Shown one piece after another: positions 8,451 to 17,669 of a DNA stretch of 64,000 nucleotides; positions within the stretch are counted from its first letter, which is position 1; each line of letters opens with the position of its first letter. The translations under genes were made by a program, and so were the position numbers. The stretch covers positions 124,001 through 188,000 of the forward strand of contig NZ_JAHKQR010000001.1 in the NCBI RefSeq assembly GCF_018860805.1, written 5' to 3'. The notes beneath the pieces were generated by a model that did no database searches, had not been told where the DNA came from, and saw only the letters and a program-made list of their open reading frames with translations. The stretch comes from Aestuariibacter sp. A3R04. Lineage in GTDB: Bacteria; Pseudomonadota; Gammaproteobacteria; Enterobacterales; Alteromonadaceae.

Positions 8451-10301
8451 ATGCCCAAGTTACGATCTGCAACCTCTACCCAGGGAAGAAATATGGCCGG
8501 CGCGCGTGCGCTCTGGCGTGCAACCGGGATGAAAGACAACGATTTTGGGAAACCCATTATTGCAATTGCCAACTCTTTCACGCAGTTTGTGCCTGGGCAT
8601 GTGCACCTAAAAGACATGGGGCAGCTAGTGGCGCGCAGTGTAGAGGCTGCTGGCGGTGTGGCTAAAGAATTTAACACCATCGCTGTGGATGACGGTATTG
8701 CCATGGGCCACAGTGGTATGCTTTACAGTTTGCCTTCTCGGGAAATTATCGCCGATTCCGTAGAATATATGGTAAATGCACACTGTGCCGATGCCATTGT
8801 TTGTATTTCAAACTGCGACAAGATTACGCCGGGAATGCTAATGGCGGCAATGCGCTTGAATGTGCCAGTGGTCTTCGTGTCGGGCGGCCCGATGGAAGCG
8901 GGTAAAACCAAGTTGTCTGATCAGTTAATCAAATTGGATTTGGTTGACGCCATGGTTGCAGCTGCCGACGACCGTGTTAGCGATGATGACACTGATAAAA
9001 TAGAGCGTTCCGCATGTCCAACCTGTGGTTCTTGTTCCGGGATGTTTACCGCTAACTCTATGAACTGTCTAACAGAAGCGCTTGGCTTGTCTTTGCCGGG
9101 CAATGGCTCACTACTGGCTACCCACGCTGACCGCGAAAACCTTTTCAAACAAGCCGGCGCATTGGCGGTTGAACTGTGTGAGCGGTGGTATAAAAATGAC
9201 GATGAAACTGCGTTGCCCCGAAATATCGCTACACTTAAGGCGTTTGAAAATGCCATGAGCCTGGATATCGCCATGGGGGGATCCACAAATACCATTCTGC
9301 ACTTGTTGGCGGCAGCCATGGAAGGTGAAGTACCTTTCACCATGGCTGATATTGATCGCTTGTCACGCAAAGTTCCCCATTTGTGCAAAGTGGCGCCGTC
9401 TACACCCAAATACCACATGGAAGATGTTCATCGCGCCGGTGGTGTACTGGGTATTTTGGGCGAATTGAATAAAGCTGGTCTGCTGAACAAAGATGTCCAT
9501 CACGTGTTAGGTAAAAGTCTCCCTGAGGTGATTGACGAGTGGGATATTACTAAAGCAGATAACGACAAAGCCAATACTTTTTACCGCGCCGGCCCTGCGG
9601 GCATTCGCACAACCCAGGCGTTTAGTCAGGATTGTCGCTGGGATGAGGCCGACGCTGATCGCAAAGACGGCTGTATTCGCAGCATTGAACACGCTTACAG
9701 CCAAGACGGTGGGCTGGCAGTGCTGTACGGTAACCTGGCTACTGATGGCTGTATTGTTAAAACGGCGGGCGTGGATGAATCTATTCTGAAGTTCACCGGA
9801 ACGGCAAAAATCTATGAAAGCCAGGATGATGCGGTGGCAGGTATCCTCGGTGATGAAGTGAAGGCCGGAGACGTTGTCATTATTCGGTACGAAGGGCCAC
9901 GTGGTGGACCTGGAATGCAGGAAATGCTGTACCCAACGTCTTATCTTAAATCGAAAGGGTTAGGTAAAGCCTGCGCGCTGATCACCGATGGCCGTTTCTC
10001 CGGCGGTACCAGCGGCTTGTCAATTGGCCACTGTTCACCAGAAGCAGCCAGCGGTGGCGGTATTGGGTTAGTGGAAGACGGTGATAAAATTGAAATCGAC
10101 ATTCCAAACCGTACTATCAATATCGCTATTTCTGACGAAGAGCTTGCTCATCGTCGCGCCACAATGGAGGCCAGTGATAAGCCGTGGCGTCCGAAGAATC
10201 GTCAACGCGAGGTGTCTTTATCGCTGAAAAACTTTGCCTTGTTAGCCACCAGTGCAGACAAAGGTGCGGTGCGTGATCCGTCAAAACTGGAAGATATATG
10301 A
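8451..10301 (+). CDS. ilvD: dihydroxy-acid dehydratase
   Basis: IlvD dehydrates 2,3-dihydroxyisovalerate and 2,3-dihydroxy-3-methylvalerate to the keto acids used by IlvE; it is an iron-sulfur, Mg2+-dependent cytoplasmic enzyme. The product is 616 residues, the same size as E. coli IlvD, beginning '[20 protein letters not shown]'. Conserved cysteine-containing stretches are present: '[18 protein letters not shown]' and '[19 protein letters not shown]'. The second family signature '[15 protein letters not shown]' is near the C terminus. A GGGAAAG ribosome binding site precedes the ATG. Its stop overlaps the ilvA start by four bases (ATGA), which suggests translational coupling. Confidence 0.98.
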   Translation: MPKLRSATSTQGRNMAGARALWRATGMKDNDFGKPIIAIANSFTQFVPGHVHLKDMGQLVARSVEAAGGVAKEFNTIAVDDGIAMGHSGMLYSLPSREIIADSVEYMVNAHCADAIVCISNCDKITPGMLMAAMRLNVPVVFVSGGPMEAGKTKLSDQLIKLDLVDAMVAAADDRVSDDDTDKIERSACPTCGSCSGMFTANSMNCLTEALGLSLPGNGSLLATHADRENLFKQAGALAVELCERWYKNDDETALPRNIATLKAFENAMSLDIAMGGSTNTILHLLAAAMEGEVPFTMADIDRLSRKVPHLCKVAPSTPKYHMEDVHRAGGVLGILGELNKAGLLNKDVHHVLGKSLPEVIDEWDITKADNDKANTFYRAGPAGIRTTQAFSQDCRWDEADADRKDGCIRSIEHAYSQDGGLAVLYGNLATDGCIVKTAGVDESILKFTGTAKIYESQDDAVAGILGDEVKAGDVVIIRYEGPRGGPGMQEMLYPTSYLKSKGLGKACALITDGRFSGGTSGLSIGHCSPEAASGGGIGLVEDGDKIEIDIPNRTINIAISDEELAHRRATMEASDKPWRPKNRQREVSLSLKNFALLATSADKGAVRDPSKLEDI

Positions 10302-11827
10302 CCGTTAGCCAACACGACTATTTAAAAAAGATATTACTGGCACCGGTTTATGATGTGGCCGTTCACAGTGAATTGTCTGCCATGTCCAGGTTGTCTCAGT
10401 TGCTGGGAAATGACATATACCTGAAGCGGGAAGATCAGCAGCCGGTTAAGTCGTTTAAATTACGTGGTGCGTATAACCGTTTATCTACGTTGACATCGGC
10501 GCAGCTAGAAAGTGGCGTAATTGCAGCTTCTGCGGGTAACCATGCACAAGGGCTGGCCTTTGGCGCGCGCAAGAAAGGGATCCACGCTACCATTGTGATG
10601 CCGGAAACCACGCCTGATATTAAAGTTGATGCAGTGCGGCGCTTTGGTGGTACCTTCGTAAATATTGTGCTACACGGCACCAACTTCGATGCCGCCAGTA
10701 AACATGCGCAAATGCTAGCAGAAACCCAGGGCTACACGTTTATTCCTCCGTTTGACGATCCGGATGTTATTGCGGGACAAGGCACTATTGCCCGAGAGTT
10801 ACTTGAACAAAATCCCAACTTGGATATCGTTTTTGTTGCTATTGGGGGCGGTGGTTTGGCAGCAGGTATAGCTGTTTATTTAAAACAGTTAAAACCAGAT
10901 ATTAGGATCATCGGCGTTGAATCGGAGGAATCGGCGTGTTTCAAAGCTGCCATGGAAGCCGGGAGTATTGTTACCCTGCCTTCCGTTGGTATTTTTGCCG
11001 ATGGTGTGGCAGTAAAAACCATGGGTACCGAAACGTTCAGGCTTTGTAAAACCCTTGTCGATGAAACCATGACGGTGACCAACGATGAAATTTGCGCTGC
11101 CATTAAGGATATCTTTGATGATACCCGGGTGATTGCTGAGCCTGCCGGAGCAATGTCTATTGCGGCAATTAAGAAATACACCAAGCAACACGGCATAAAA
11201 GGCAAAAAGCTGGGGGGCATTCTGTGTGGTGCCAATATCAATTTCCATACCTTGCGGTATGTGTCTGAGCGTTGTGAATTAGGTGAGCAAAAAGAAGCCG
11301 TGTTCGCCGTAAAAATTCCCGAGCGGCGCGGTGCGTTTAAACAGTTCTGCGAGGTGCTCGGTGGAAAAGCTATCACTGAGTTTAATTATCGCTACGCCAA
11401 TGATTCCGACGCCCACATTTTTGTGGGGGTGAATCTCAAAGGTGGTAAGCCTGAATTTGCTGAACTCAATGCTTCTTTGACTGACCAAGGCTACGATTGC
11501 TTTGACATGTCTGATAACGAGTTGGCGAAGTTGCACGTTCGTCATATGGTGGGAGGCAGGCCGCCTGCGTTGCTCAATGAAGTGATGTTCACCTTTGAGT
11601 TCCCAGAGCACCCTGGCGCGTTATTGAAGTTTTTAAACACCTTGGGGGAACGCTGGAATATTACGCTGTTTCACTACCGCAATCACGGGGCTGCTGAAGG
11701 GTTGGTTCTGGCTGGTTTTGATATTCCGCCAGAAAGTCGAGAGGCCTTCGACACGCACTTGAAGCAATTGAATTACCAACATCAGGACGTAACACAAAAC
11801 CCGGCTTATCGTTTCTTTTTGTCTTAA
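10298..11827 (+). CDS. ilvA: biosynthetic threonine ammonia-lyase
   Basis: IlvA deaminates threonine to 2-oxobutanoate, the committed step to isoleucine, and is inhibited by isoleucine. The 509-residue protein has the PLP lysine Lys54 in '[10 protein letters not shown]', the phosphate-binding 'IGGGGLAAG', and two C-terminal ACT-like regulatory domains (from about residue 325; '[15 protein letters not shown]' and '[20 protein letters not shown]'). The two-ACT architecture marks the biosynthetic, feedback-regulated form rather than catabolic TdcB. It overlaps ilvD by four bases, as the last gene of the operon, and a strong terminator follows. Confidence 0.97.
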   Translation: MTVSQHDYLKKILLAPVYDVAVHSELSAMSRLSQLLGNDIYLKREDQQPVKSFKLRGAYNRLSTLTSAQLESGVIAASAGNHAQGLAFGARKKGIHATIVMPETTPDIKVDAVRRFGGTFVNIVLHGTNFDAASKHAQMLAETQGYTFIPPFDDPDVIAGQGTIARELLEQNPNLDIVFVAIGGGGLAAGIAVYLKQLKPDIRIIGVESEESACFKAAMEAGSIVTLPSVGIFADGVAVKTMGTETFRLCKTLVDETMTVTNDEICAAIKDIFDDTRVIAEPAGAMSIAAIKKYTKQHGIKGKKLGGILCGANINFHTLRYVSERCELGEQKEAVFAVKIPERRGAFKQFCEVLGGKAITEFNYRYANDSDAHIFVGVNLKGGKPEFAELNASLTDQGYDCFDMSDNELAKLHVRHMVGGRPPALLNEVMFTFEFPEHPGALLKFLNTLGERWNITLFHYRNHGAAEGLVLAGFDIPPESREAFDTHLKQLNYQHQDVTQNPAYRFFLS

Positions 11828-11845
11828 GCAGGTTGATGCTAACGA

Positions 11846-11883
11846 GTGTGAAAAAGGGGGCGCATTAGCGCCCTTTTTCACAC
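11846..11883. terminator. bidirectional terminator between ilvA and the kelch gene
   Basis: A long stem pairs GTGTGAAAAA...GGGCGC (11846-11863) with GCGCCCTTTTTCACAC (11868-11883) around an ATTA loop, with two unpaired Gs. The A/T runs inside the stem give T-tracts on both strands. It sits 18 bp after ilvA and 21 bp after the convergent kelch gene, so it probably serves both. Confidence 0.85.
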
Positions 11884-11904
11884 GGTAAGGCGGCGATTAG
11901 CTGA

Positions 11905-12897
11905 TTACTTCAGCGCGTCAGCTAATTGCTTTGCAGTAAATACCTGAATGGTATCTTTAACCGGTCCTTTTGTGCCTTGTGTTCCGCCTACCAAGTAAAC
12001 CGTATCTCCTATGGAAACTGCTTTGCTATGACGCACACCCATTACGGGTAACTCAATTTCACGCCACTGTTTAGTGGTGAAGTTATACGCCCATACAATA
12101 TCTTGTGCATCGAAGTCCCCAAAAGATAAAAGATAGTTGCGCCAAACTGTTGTTGTGTGAGCACTGAGTTTCATCGGCATGGCAGGCAGGCTTGTCCAAC
12201 TGTTGGTTACAGGGTCGAACTGCTCAAATACATCGAGTTTTTCTTCGCCAGTATAGCCTCCTGCGACATAGATTTTTCCTTCATAGGTTACTGCGCTGGT
12301 GGCTTTGCCGGTGGGCATAGGTGGTGCAAACGACCAGGTGTCGGCATTGATATCGTATACCGACATAAGATTGGTTCGTTTTAACGCTTTCGTCTGCCAA
12401 TCCCAGTGAGACCCACCCATCACGTAAATTTTATCTCCTAAACGCACCGCAGTATTGATGCGAGTTGGGTATGGCAAGGGAGCCGCTTCAGACACAACGC
12501 GGGTTTCGGTGTTGAATATTTCCACGCGGTTTTCGTATTTTGCCCGAATGCCAGAGCGGGAAACGCCACCTATCAGGAATATACGATTGTTGCCGTCAGC
12601 GACAGCAGAAAAGTATCGCCGGGGCAATATATGCCCTTTAAGTACCTGACTATTATTAGTTGCCAGATCAATTATTTCTATATCGTCACGCAGTCCATTT
12701 TCATTGCTGCCGCCGAAAGCATAGATTGCTTGGGTATCGGCTGTAACACCAGCAGCATAACGGGGGTATTCTAACTTTAGTACCTGACTTGATGAATCCA
12801 TAGACTTGGTTGCGGTGCTGGAACATCCGCTGGTACCAATCAGAAACCCAAATATCGTTGTTAAGGTTGCGGCTACTTTAATTATTCCTTTAAACAC
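11905..12897 (-). CDS. kelch-repeat lipoprotein
   Basis: A 330-residue exported protein. The N terminus has a basic start, a hydrophobic run and a cysteine at residue 25 in 'GTSGC', a lipobox-like site, so it is probably a lipoprotein. At least five kelch motifs follow, each with hydrophobic residues before Gly-Gly: 'IYAFGGSNENG', 'IFLIGGVSRSG', 'IYVMGGSHWDW', 'IYVAGGYTGEE' and 'VYLVGGTQG', with a weaker 'LLSFGD'. Together they should form a six-bladed beta-propeller used for binding. No catalytic motif is apparent and the ligand is unknown. It is convergent with the ilv operon and lies downstream of plsB on the same strand, 43 bp away. Confidence 0.8.
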   Translation of the reverse strand: MFKGIIKVAATLTTIFGFLIGTSGCSSTATKSMDSSSQVLKLEYPRYAAGVTADTQAIYAFGGSNENGLRDDIEIIDLATNNSQVLKGHILPRRYFSAVADGNNRIFLIGGVSRSGIRAKYENRVEIFNTETRVVSEAAPLPYPTRINTAVRLGDKIYVMGGSHWDWQTKALKRTNLMSVYDINADTWSFAPPMPTGKATSAVTYEGKIYVAGGYTGEEKLDVFEQFDPVTNSWTSLPAMPMKLSAHTTTVWRNYLLSFGDFDAQDIVWAYNFTTKQWREIELPVMGVRHSKAVSIGDTVYLVGGTQGTKGPVKDTIQVFTAKQLADALK

Positions 12898-12940
12898 AAT
12901 TATTCCTTATATAAGTGAAAGTTGTCTGGCTCTTAACGAA

Positions 12941-15397
12941 CTAGCACTGAGCGTCTACATTTTGCAGATGTTGGGTAATTTCAGGCCATACCAGTGTCAA
13001 AACATCCTGTCGTAGTGCATCTGACTCTTCACAGTACTTTAAACTGCCGTCTTCGGTAGAATCAATCCAGTGGTTTTCTCGCAATGCAGAAATAAAACTG
13101 GATAGTACGTTTTTGTCGAAGAACTCCGGCGAGTTCATACCATAGAGGGTAGATAAACGCTCTGCTACCTGACGACTCGTTCTTTCAAGGTTATTGCGAC
13201 TGATCACTCGTTCACGAGCCATGATAGTCAGTACAACGGCGTAGCGTTGAAAGGTTTCCTGCATGCACCGGCTTAGCAACCATGCAGAGTGGAATGCCCT
13301 TTCTGAAGATGGTGGCGGGAACAGTTCACCGCTGTCCTGACATATTAATAAACCCTGTTCTATCATGGTATTGATGAGTTCATCGGTATAAGTAAGCGCG
13401 GCATCTTGTGTCATGTAGATAAACAACTCTTTTTGCAACAGCGGGTATAGCGCTGCCATTAGTCGTAATACTTCGTGGCGATGTATGCTTGGACGAGAGA
13501 AAACCGCAGCCTGAATAACCCCTGGCAACGCAAATAAATGCAGAATGTTGTTGCGGTAATACGTTAAATAAACTGCTGCGTCTTTTAACGGCGCTACCAA
13601 TGTTCCGTAACCGTCCTGAGATACGTTGAATCGTTTTAGCGCCAAAGTTTCCTCAAGCATGGTTTTGGCGTTCACGTCGGGGATTGTGGCGTCCTCGGAA
13701 TAAGGTGCTTGCTTGAGCAATGTCAAATAATTTCCCATGGCACGGATGAGTTCTTTTTCCGTCATGGTTTGCGTTTTAGACGACAACAGACATAAAGACA
13801 CCAATGCCATGCCATTAATTGCAGCATTGCGATTAATGCGTAACATCACCTCATTGGCGAGTTCATTAACCATAGGTGTCAGCCACGCAGGTTTTTTATC
13901 CATATCGGCAGGTAGTGTTTCCCGCCAGTTTGGCACGCTTTGTTCAAGGAACTGATTTAAGTGAATAGGTGCGCCGAAGTTGACATAACCATGTCCATAA
14001 TCGCGCAATTTTCTAATCGCGGAGAAAACCTGAAGATTCGACTCTTTTTTCTTTCCACTGCCTTTCAGTTCGCTTAAATAGCTTTTCACCTCCATAACGT
14101 TTTCATAACCAATGTATACGGGCACGATACTCACCGGGCGCTTTACGCCTTTGAGCACGGCTTGCATGGTCATCGCCAGCATACCGGTTTTCGGCGGTAT
14201 CAAACGCCCTGTTCTGCTGCGTCCGCCTTCGGGGTAATACTTTACCGAGTAGCCCTTGTTAAACAGCAATTCCAGATATTCTCTGAACACGGCTGTATAC
14301 AGCTGGTTTCCGGCAAAACTACGTCGTAGGAAAAATGCGCCACTGCGACGAAAAATAGGGCCTGCTGGCCAAAAGTTAAGATTGATTCCGGCAGCGATAT
14401 GGGGGGTTACCATGCCTTCGTGATAAATTACATAGGTCAGCAGCATATAGTCCATATGGCTGCGATGGCAGGGGACATAAATAATTTCGTGGCCATTGGC
14501 GGCTAATTCGCGAATGCGCTCGGCGTGACCAACGCTAATGCCGTTGTAAATTTTATTCCAGATACGTGTTAGGATGCGATCGCCGAAGCGAATTAACCCT
14601 TCGCGATAGTCGGCAGCAATTTCGTTGATGTAGACCTTAGCTGTTTCCCTAGGGTCCTCGCCCTTCTTTTTGCCTCTCTTCGAATGCTGTGATTCATACA
14701 TAGCTTCCTTCACGCTCTCTGAACCGAGGATGGCGTTGTACAATTCTTGGCGTTCGAGCAACGTTGGGCCAGTCATACTCTGGCGCTTCCTATGAAAGTG
14801 AGTGCTTGCTACGCGTACGAGTTTGTGCGCGATAGATTCGTCACTACCCCGTTGGGTTGACATTTCACGAGCAGAGACTGCTTTGCTAAAGTTGATGAAA
14901 TTGTCACGTCCCAAAAACAGAACAATAAACAATTTTCTCAGCCAACTTGGTGAGGCGTGATGGGCAATCAGATCACTTAAACCCGGAGTGCCTTTGCCTG
15001 GGGCCCGGCCCCAAGAGACAAATACAGGCACTACTTGAACGTCGACATCGTCATGGTCTCGATGGAGGTGGAATAAACTGGAAAACACAGCATCCACATC
15101 GGTATGAGAGGCAGTTTTCACAAACAGGGGTTCTGTTTTACGTAAAAACAGACTACTGGGATAAGTTTTCCCTGCAACCGAGATCTCTGCTGTAGGGCTG
15201 GGTAATCCTAACCTTTGTGTTGCCATACGCAAGGCAAGTTGATCAGTGACGGAATTAGTCGGTAACAGATAAATAATAGGCTTACTTCTGTCTATACCCA
15301 GCTCAGACTCGACGTTGGCTGGAATACTGTGGTCTTTGACTAAAAGCTTTACGGGATAATGAAACACCGACAAAAGCGTTTTGCGCATCCACGACAT
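12941..15397 (-). CDS. plsB: glycerol-3-phosphate 1-O-acyltransferase
   Basis: PlsB transfers an acyl chain from acyl-ACP or acyl-CoA to the sn-1 position of glycerol 3-phosphate at the inner membrane, the first step of phospholipid synthesis. At 818 residues it matches E. coli PlsB (807). The catalytic HX4D motif is HRSHMD at 311-316, followed by 'RRSFAGN' and the glycerol-phosphate-binding 'YPEGGRSRTGR'. The start 'MSWMRKTLLS' is followed by the usual N-terminal extension. In E. coli plsB diverges from dgkA-lexA-dinF; here lexA lies nearby but dgkA is absent, and a DUF2177 gene and a methyltransferase gene take its place. Confidence 0.97.
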   Translation of the reverse strand: MSWMRKTLLSVFHYPVKLLVKDHSIPANVESELGIDRSKPIIYLLPTNSVTDQLALRMATQRLGLPSPTAEISVAGKTYPSSLFLRKTEPLFVKTASHTDVDAVFSSLFHLHRDHDDVDVQVVPVFVSWGRAPGKGTPGLSDLIAHHASPSWLRKLFIVLFLGRDNFINFSKAVSAREMSTQRGSDESIAHKLVRVASTHFHRKRQSMTGPTLLERQELYNAILGSESVKEAMYESQHSKRGKKKGEDPRETAKVYINEIAADYREGLIRFGDRILTRIWNKIYNGISVGHAERIRELAANGHEIIYVPCHRSHMDYMLLTYVIYHEGMVTPHIAAGINLNFWPAGPIFRRSGAFFLRRSFAGNQLYTAVFREYLELLFNKGYSVKYYPEGGRSRTGRLIPPKTGMLAMTMQAVLKGVKRPVSIVPVYIGYENVMEVKSYLSELKGSGKKKESNLQVFSAIRKLRDYGHGYVNFGAPIHLNQFLEQSVPNWRETLPADMDKKPAWLTPMVNELANEVMLRINRNAAINGMALVSLCLLSSKTQTMTEKELIRAMGNYLTLLKQAPYSEDATIPDVNAKTMLEETLALKRFNVSQDGYGTLVAPLKDAAVYLTYYRNNILHLFALPGVIQAAVFSRPSIHRHEVLRLMAALYPLLQKELFIYMTQDAALTYTDELINTMIEQGLLICQDSGELFPPPSSERAFHSAWLLSRCMQETFQRYAVVLTIMARERVISRNNLERTSRQVAERLSTLYGMNSPEFFDKNVLSSFISALRENHWIDSTEDGSLKYCEESDALRQDVLTLVWPEITQHLQNVDAQC

Positions 15398-15498
15398 GTA
15401 AAAAGAATCCTGTATTGTGATAACCGGCGTAGTTTAACACAAATCTACGACGATCCCGTTGATCTTAGATGGGGAAGTAATGATAGTGTTTACGCAAG

Positions 15499-15527
15499 GA
15501 ACTGTCACGATGGTAACGTGACAGTTC
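15499..15527. repeat. perfect 11-bp inverted repeat at the DUF2177 3' end
   Basis: GAACTGTCACG (15499-15509) pairs perfectly with CGTGACAGTTC (15517-15527) around ATGGTAA. It overlaps the last codons and stop of the DUF2177 gene. A T-run lies on the plus-strand side (15534-15540) rather than on the side where the minus-strand transcript exits, so it is oriented like a terminator for plus-strand transcripts, although no plus-strand gene lies nearby. A second short palindrome, CGATGAA/TTCATCG, follows at 15527-15545. Confidence 0.6.
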
Positions 15528-15936
15528 GATGAATTTTTTTCATCGTCCACCCGCCGGCAGCGGCCAGTACCGTAGTTGCGCATGTTCCCCATATCCAGTC
15601 AATGATTGTCATCGTCAATGGCCAATGAATCAGTATAGAGTAGCAGGTGAGGTTATAAGTTCCATAGGCGGTAGCACCTAACACGAACCCCGCCTCGCAG
15701 GTGCGGATCAGGTTTTGCCCCGCATAAGGACGTATAGCAAGAAAGACGATAGACGCGCAATAAAGCAAGTAGAATACAAGCCATGGCCATGTTATGAACT
15801 CTTCCCTCAGCAACCCATCAAAGGCTGTCTGATACCAGGGCATAGCGAGAACGCCCAGCCAAAAGCCGTCGAGAACAGCGAACAGAGCCAGTACAACAAA
15901 ATAAGCAGCGAGATTAGCTTTAACAGATATGTTCAT
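15505..15936 (-). CDS. DUF2177 family membrane protein
   Basis: A 143-residue protein with four predicted membrane helices. It matches the DUF2177 pattern: 'FAVLDGFWLGVLA' in helix 1, 'GAFLGATAYGTYNLTCYS'-like sequence ('GFVLGATAYGTYNLTCYS') in helix 3, and 'IIDWIWGTCATTVLA' in helix 4, with conserved Asp and Trp inside the membrane. No activity is known for the family. The open frame extends to a TTG at 15960, but ATG 15936 gives a family-like start (MNISVKAN). It diverges from the methyltransferase gene at 16080. Its 3' end sits in a perfect hairpin. Confidence 0.75.
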   Translation of the reverse strand: MNISVKANLAAYFVVLALFAVLDGFWLGVLAMPWYQTAFDGLLREEFITWPWLVFYLLYCASIVFLAIRPYAGQNLIRTCEAGFVLGATAYGTYNLTCYSILIHWPLTMTIIDWIWGTCATTVLAAAGGWTMKKIHRTVTLPS

Positions 15937-16079
15937 AAAGAAACGCGCAATACACAACAAAAGTTCAGTTTAGTTGCAAGGATATCGTGCTTTGTCTCAA
16001 ACTTGGACCATAATTGAATTATTCCCGACCGCGATCACCGGGCGGTGGTAAACGGTAAAAAGGATAAAACGGGGTCAGT

Positions 16080-16895
16080 ATGCAAAAAAAACTATTCGAA
16101 TTCGGCGATTTATTCTGGGTGCCCGAATTTTACCATGCGTTTCTGCGCCGCTTCATGGGGGCGTTGTATAAAATCTTTGGCTACCACAAACTCTGGCTGC
16201 CGGAACTCAATGCCTTTGTTGAGAAGTCCGGCGGAAAAGTGCTCGACCCCTGCGCTGGAAGCGGTTATGTAGACGCGCTATTAATAAAGGAAATGCAGCA
16301 GCGGGATATCAAGTTCTACCTTTCGGATTTTATGATCCACAAAAATCCGGAATTCAGGGAACACATTAATAGCCTTGGCGACCCGCGTATCCACTACCTG
16401 GAGCAGTCTATTGATGTGCTCATGGACAACCCCGATTTCCGTTGCCCGAAAATCTTTATCAATGCCTTTCATCACTTCGATGACGAGCAGGTGGCACAAA
16501 TCTGCAAACTTAATTTGTCTCATGGTGACGACATCTTGGTACTAGAGTATTGTGACAACGCTTTTGTGAGTTACCTTTCCATGTTGTTTGGCCCTTTGAT
16601 TGCGATGATACTACTGCCCTTTATTACAGAGCGCAGGCAATTGCTGATAACCGCAGTATTTACGTATCTTATTCCCATTGTTCCGGTTATGTTGCTGTGG
16701 GACGGCTTCGTCTCTAACTTGCGATGCTACTCCCACCGATCACTAAAACACATTGTATACAATGCGGGTTTTTCTTCTGCTGAAGTAAAAACCACCTTTC
16801 GGCGCAGTTGGTTGTATCCTGCCGGAGTTACGTCGCACCATATTGTTGCACCACCGGGCGCAAAAAAAAGTAATGACTCTGATGATGAGGTCTAG
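16080..16895 (+). CDS. SAM methyltransferase with a hydrophobic C-terminal part
   Basis: A 271-residue protein. Motif I of class I SAM methyltransferases is seen as 'KVLDPCAGSGYVDALL' near residues 53-68, and 'INAFHHFDDEQVAQIC' marks the later strand/helix typical of small-molecule or lipid methyltransferases. After residue 155 come two strongly hydrophobic segments ('YLSMLFGPLIAMILLPFI' and 'LLITAVFTYLIPIVPVMLL') that could anchor it in the membrane, which would suit a lipid or quinone-like substrate (inference). The start ATG 16080 lies about 140 bp from the divergent DUF2177 gene. It ends 93 bp before lexA. The substrate is not known. Confidence 0.65.
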   Translation: MQKKLFEFGDLFWVPEFYHAFLRRFMGALYKIFGYHKLWLPELNAFVEKSGGKVLDPCAGSGYVDALLIKEMQQRDIKFYLSDFMIHKNPEFREHINSLGDPRIHYLEQSIDVLMDNPDFRCPKIFINAFHHFDDEQVAQICKLNLSHGDDILVLEYCDNAFVSYLSMLFGPLIAMILLPFITERRQLLITAVFTYLIPIVPVMLLWDGFVSNLRCYSHRSLKHIVYNAGFSSAEVKTTFRRSWLYPAGVTSHHIVAPPGAKKSNDSDDEV

Positions 16896-16946
16896 CGGGG
16901 CCTTACGGCAGACTTAACTGGTTTTTTGCTTGTGTAAAACACTGAA

Positions 16947-16962
16947 CTGTATATACTTACAG
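16947..16962. promoter_or_regulatory. LexA (SOS) box 1 of lexA
   Basis: The site reads CTGT-ATATACTT-ACAG, a perfect match to the gammaproteobacterial LexA consensus CTGT-N8-ACAG. It overlaps the likely -10 region of the lexA promoter. Confidence 0.95.
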
Positions 16963-16965
16963 AAA

Positions 16966-16981
16966 CTGTATAGAAAAACAG
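16966..16981. promoter_or_regulatory. LexA (SOS) box 2 of lexA
   Basis: The site reads CTGT-ATAGAAAA-ACAG, again a perfect consensus match. Its start is 19 bp from the start of box 1, so the two sites lie near the same face of the helix. Two tandem boxes upstream of lexA also occur in E. coli and give tight self-repression. Confidence 0.95.
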
Positions 16982-16988
16982 GCTGTTT

Positions 16989-17615
16989 ATGCGTCCACTT
17001 ACTCCTCGACAAACGGAAGTTTTAGAACTCATTAAAACCACCATGCTGGAAACGGGCATGCCGCCCACCCGTGCTGAAATCGCCAAACAATTAGGTTTTC
17101 GTTCTGCTAATGCTGCAGAAGAGCATTTGAAAGCACTAGCCAGAAAAGGGGTTATTGAGATCCTTGCCGGTACATCCCGCGGTATTAAACTCAATATTCC
17201 ATTAGAGGCTGATAACGACGACGATGCAGGCTTGCCACTTATTGGCAGGGTAGCGGCAGGTGAGCCGATCCTGGCTCAGGAACACGTAGAGATGCACTAT
17301 AAAGTTGATCCTGATCTCTTCCATCCGCGTGCAGATTTCCTTTTGCGAGTAAATGGCATGAGTATGAAAGATATCGGCATCCTTGATGGTGATTTGTTGG
17401 CAGTGCACAGAACAACCGATGTTCACAACGGACAGGTTGTTGTGGCTCGGGTAGATGAAGACGTCACCGTGAAGCGTCTGGAGAAAAAAGGCCGTGAAGT
17501 GTGGTTACATGCTGAAAATGACGAGTTCAATACCATTAAAGTCGATTTAGCCTCTGAGCCTTTTAACATCGAAGGGTTGGCTGTAGGCGTTATTCGCAAT
17601 GCCGACTGGATGTAG
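16989..17615 (+). CDS. lexA: SOS response repressor LexA
   Basis: LexA represses SOS genes and cleaves itself when RecA filaments form on damaged DNA. The 208-residue protein has an N-terminal winged helix-turn-helix ('[20 protein letters not shown]') and a C-terminal S24 peptidase domain. The cleavage site Ala90-Gly91 ('RVAAGEP'), the nucleophile Ser125 ('VNGMSMKD') and Lys162 ('DVTVKRLE') are all present, so it should be fully functional. Two perfect LexA boxes lie directly upstream. dinF, which follows lexA in E. coli, is not adjacent; a dinF-like gene lies 12 kb away. A terminator follows. Confidence 0.98.
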   Translation: MRPLTPRQTEVLELIKTTMLETGMPPTRAEIAKQLGFRSANAAEEHLKALARKGVIEILAGTSRGIKLNIPLEADNDDDAGLPLIGRVAAGEPILAQEHVEMHYKVDPDLFHPRADFLLRVNGMSMKDIGILDGDLLAVHRTTDVHNGQVVVARVDEDVTVKRLEKKGREVWLHAENDEFNTIKVDLASEPFNIEGLAVGVIRNADWM

Positions 17616-17641
17616 CAATCTATGTCTTGGTAAGCAACTCG

Positions 17642-17669
17642 AAAAAAGGCAGCATACGCTGTCTTTTTT
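17642..17669. terminator. terminator between lexA and the serine hydrolase gene
   Basis: AAAAAAGGCAGC (17642-17653) pairs with GCTGTCTTTTTT (17658-17669) around ATAC, with a single G-U pair. It has A/T tracts on both sides, so it can stop both lexA and the convergent serine hydrolase transcript; the stop codon of the latter lies within the T-run. Confidence 0.85.

Noticed and set aside
8921..9418. Minus-strand 165-codon open frame inside ilvD
   Set aside because: It is antisense to a gene with strong family identity; its length reflects codon composition only.
10876..11376. Minus-strand 166-codon open frame inside ilvA
   Set aside because: It is antisense to ilvA and has no signal, motif or ribosome binding site.
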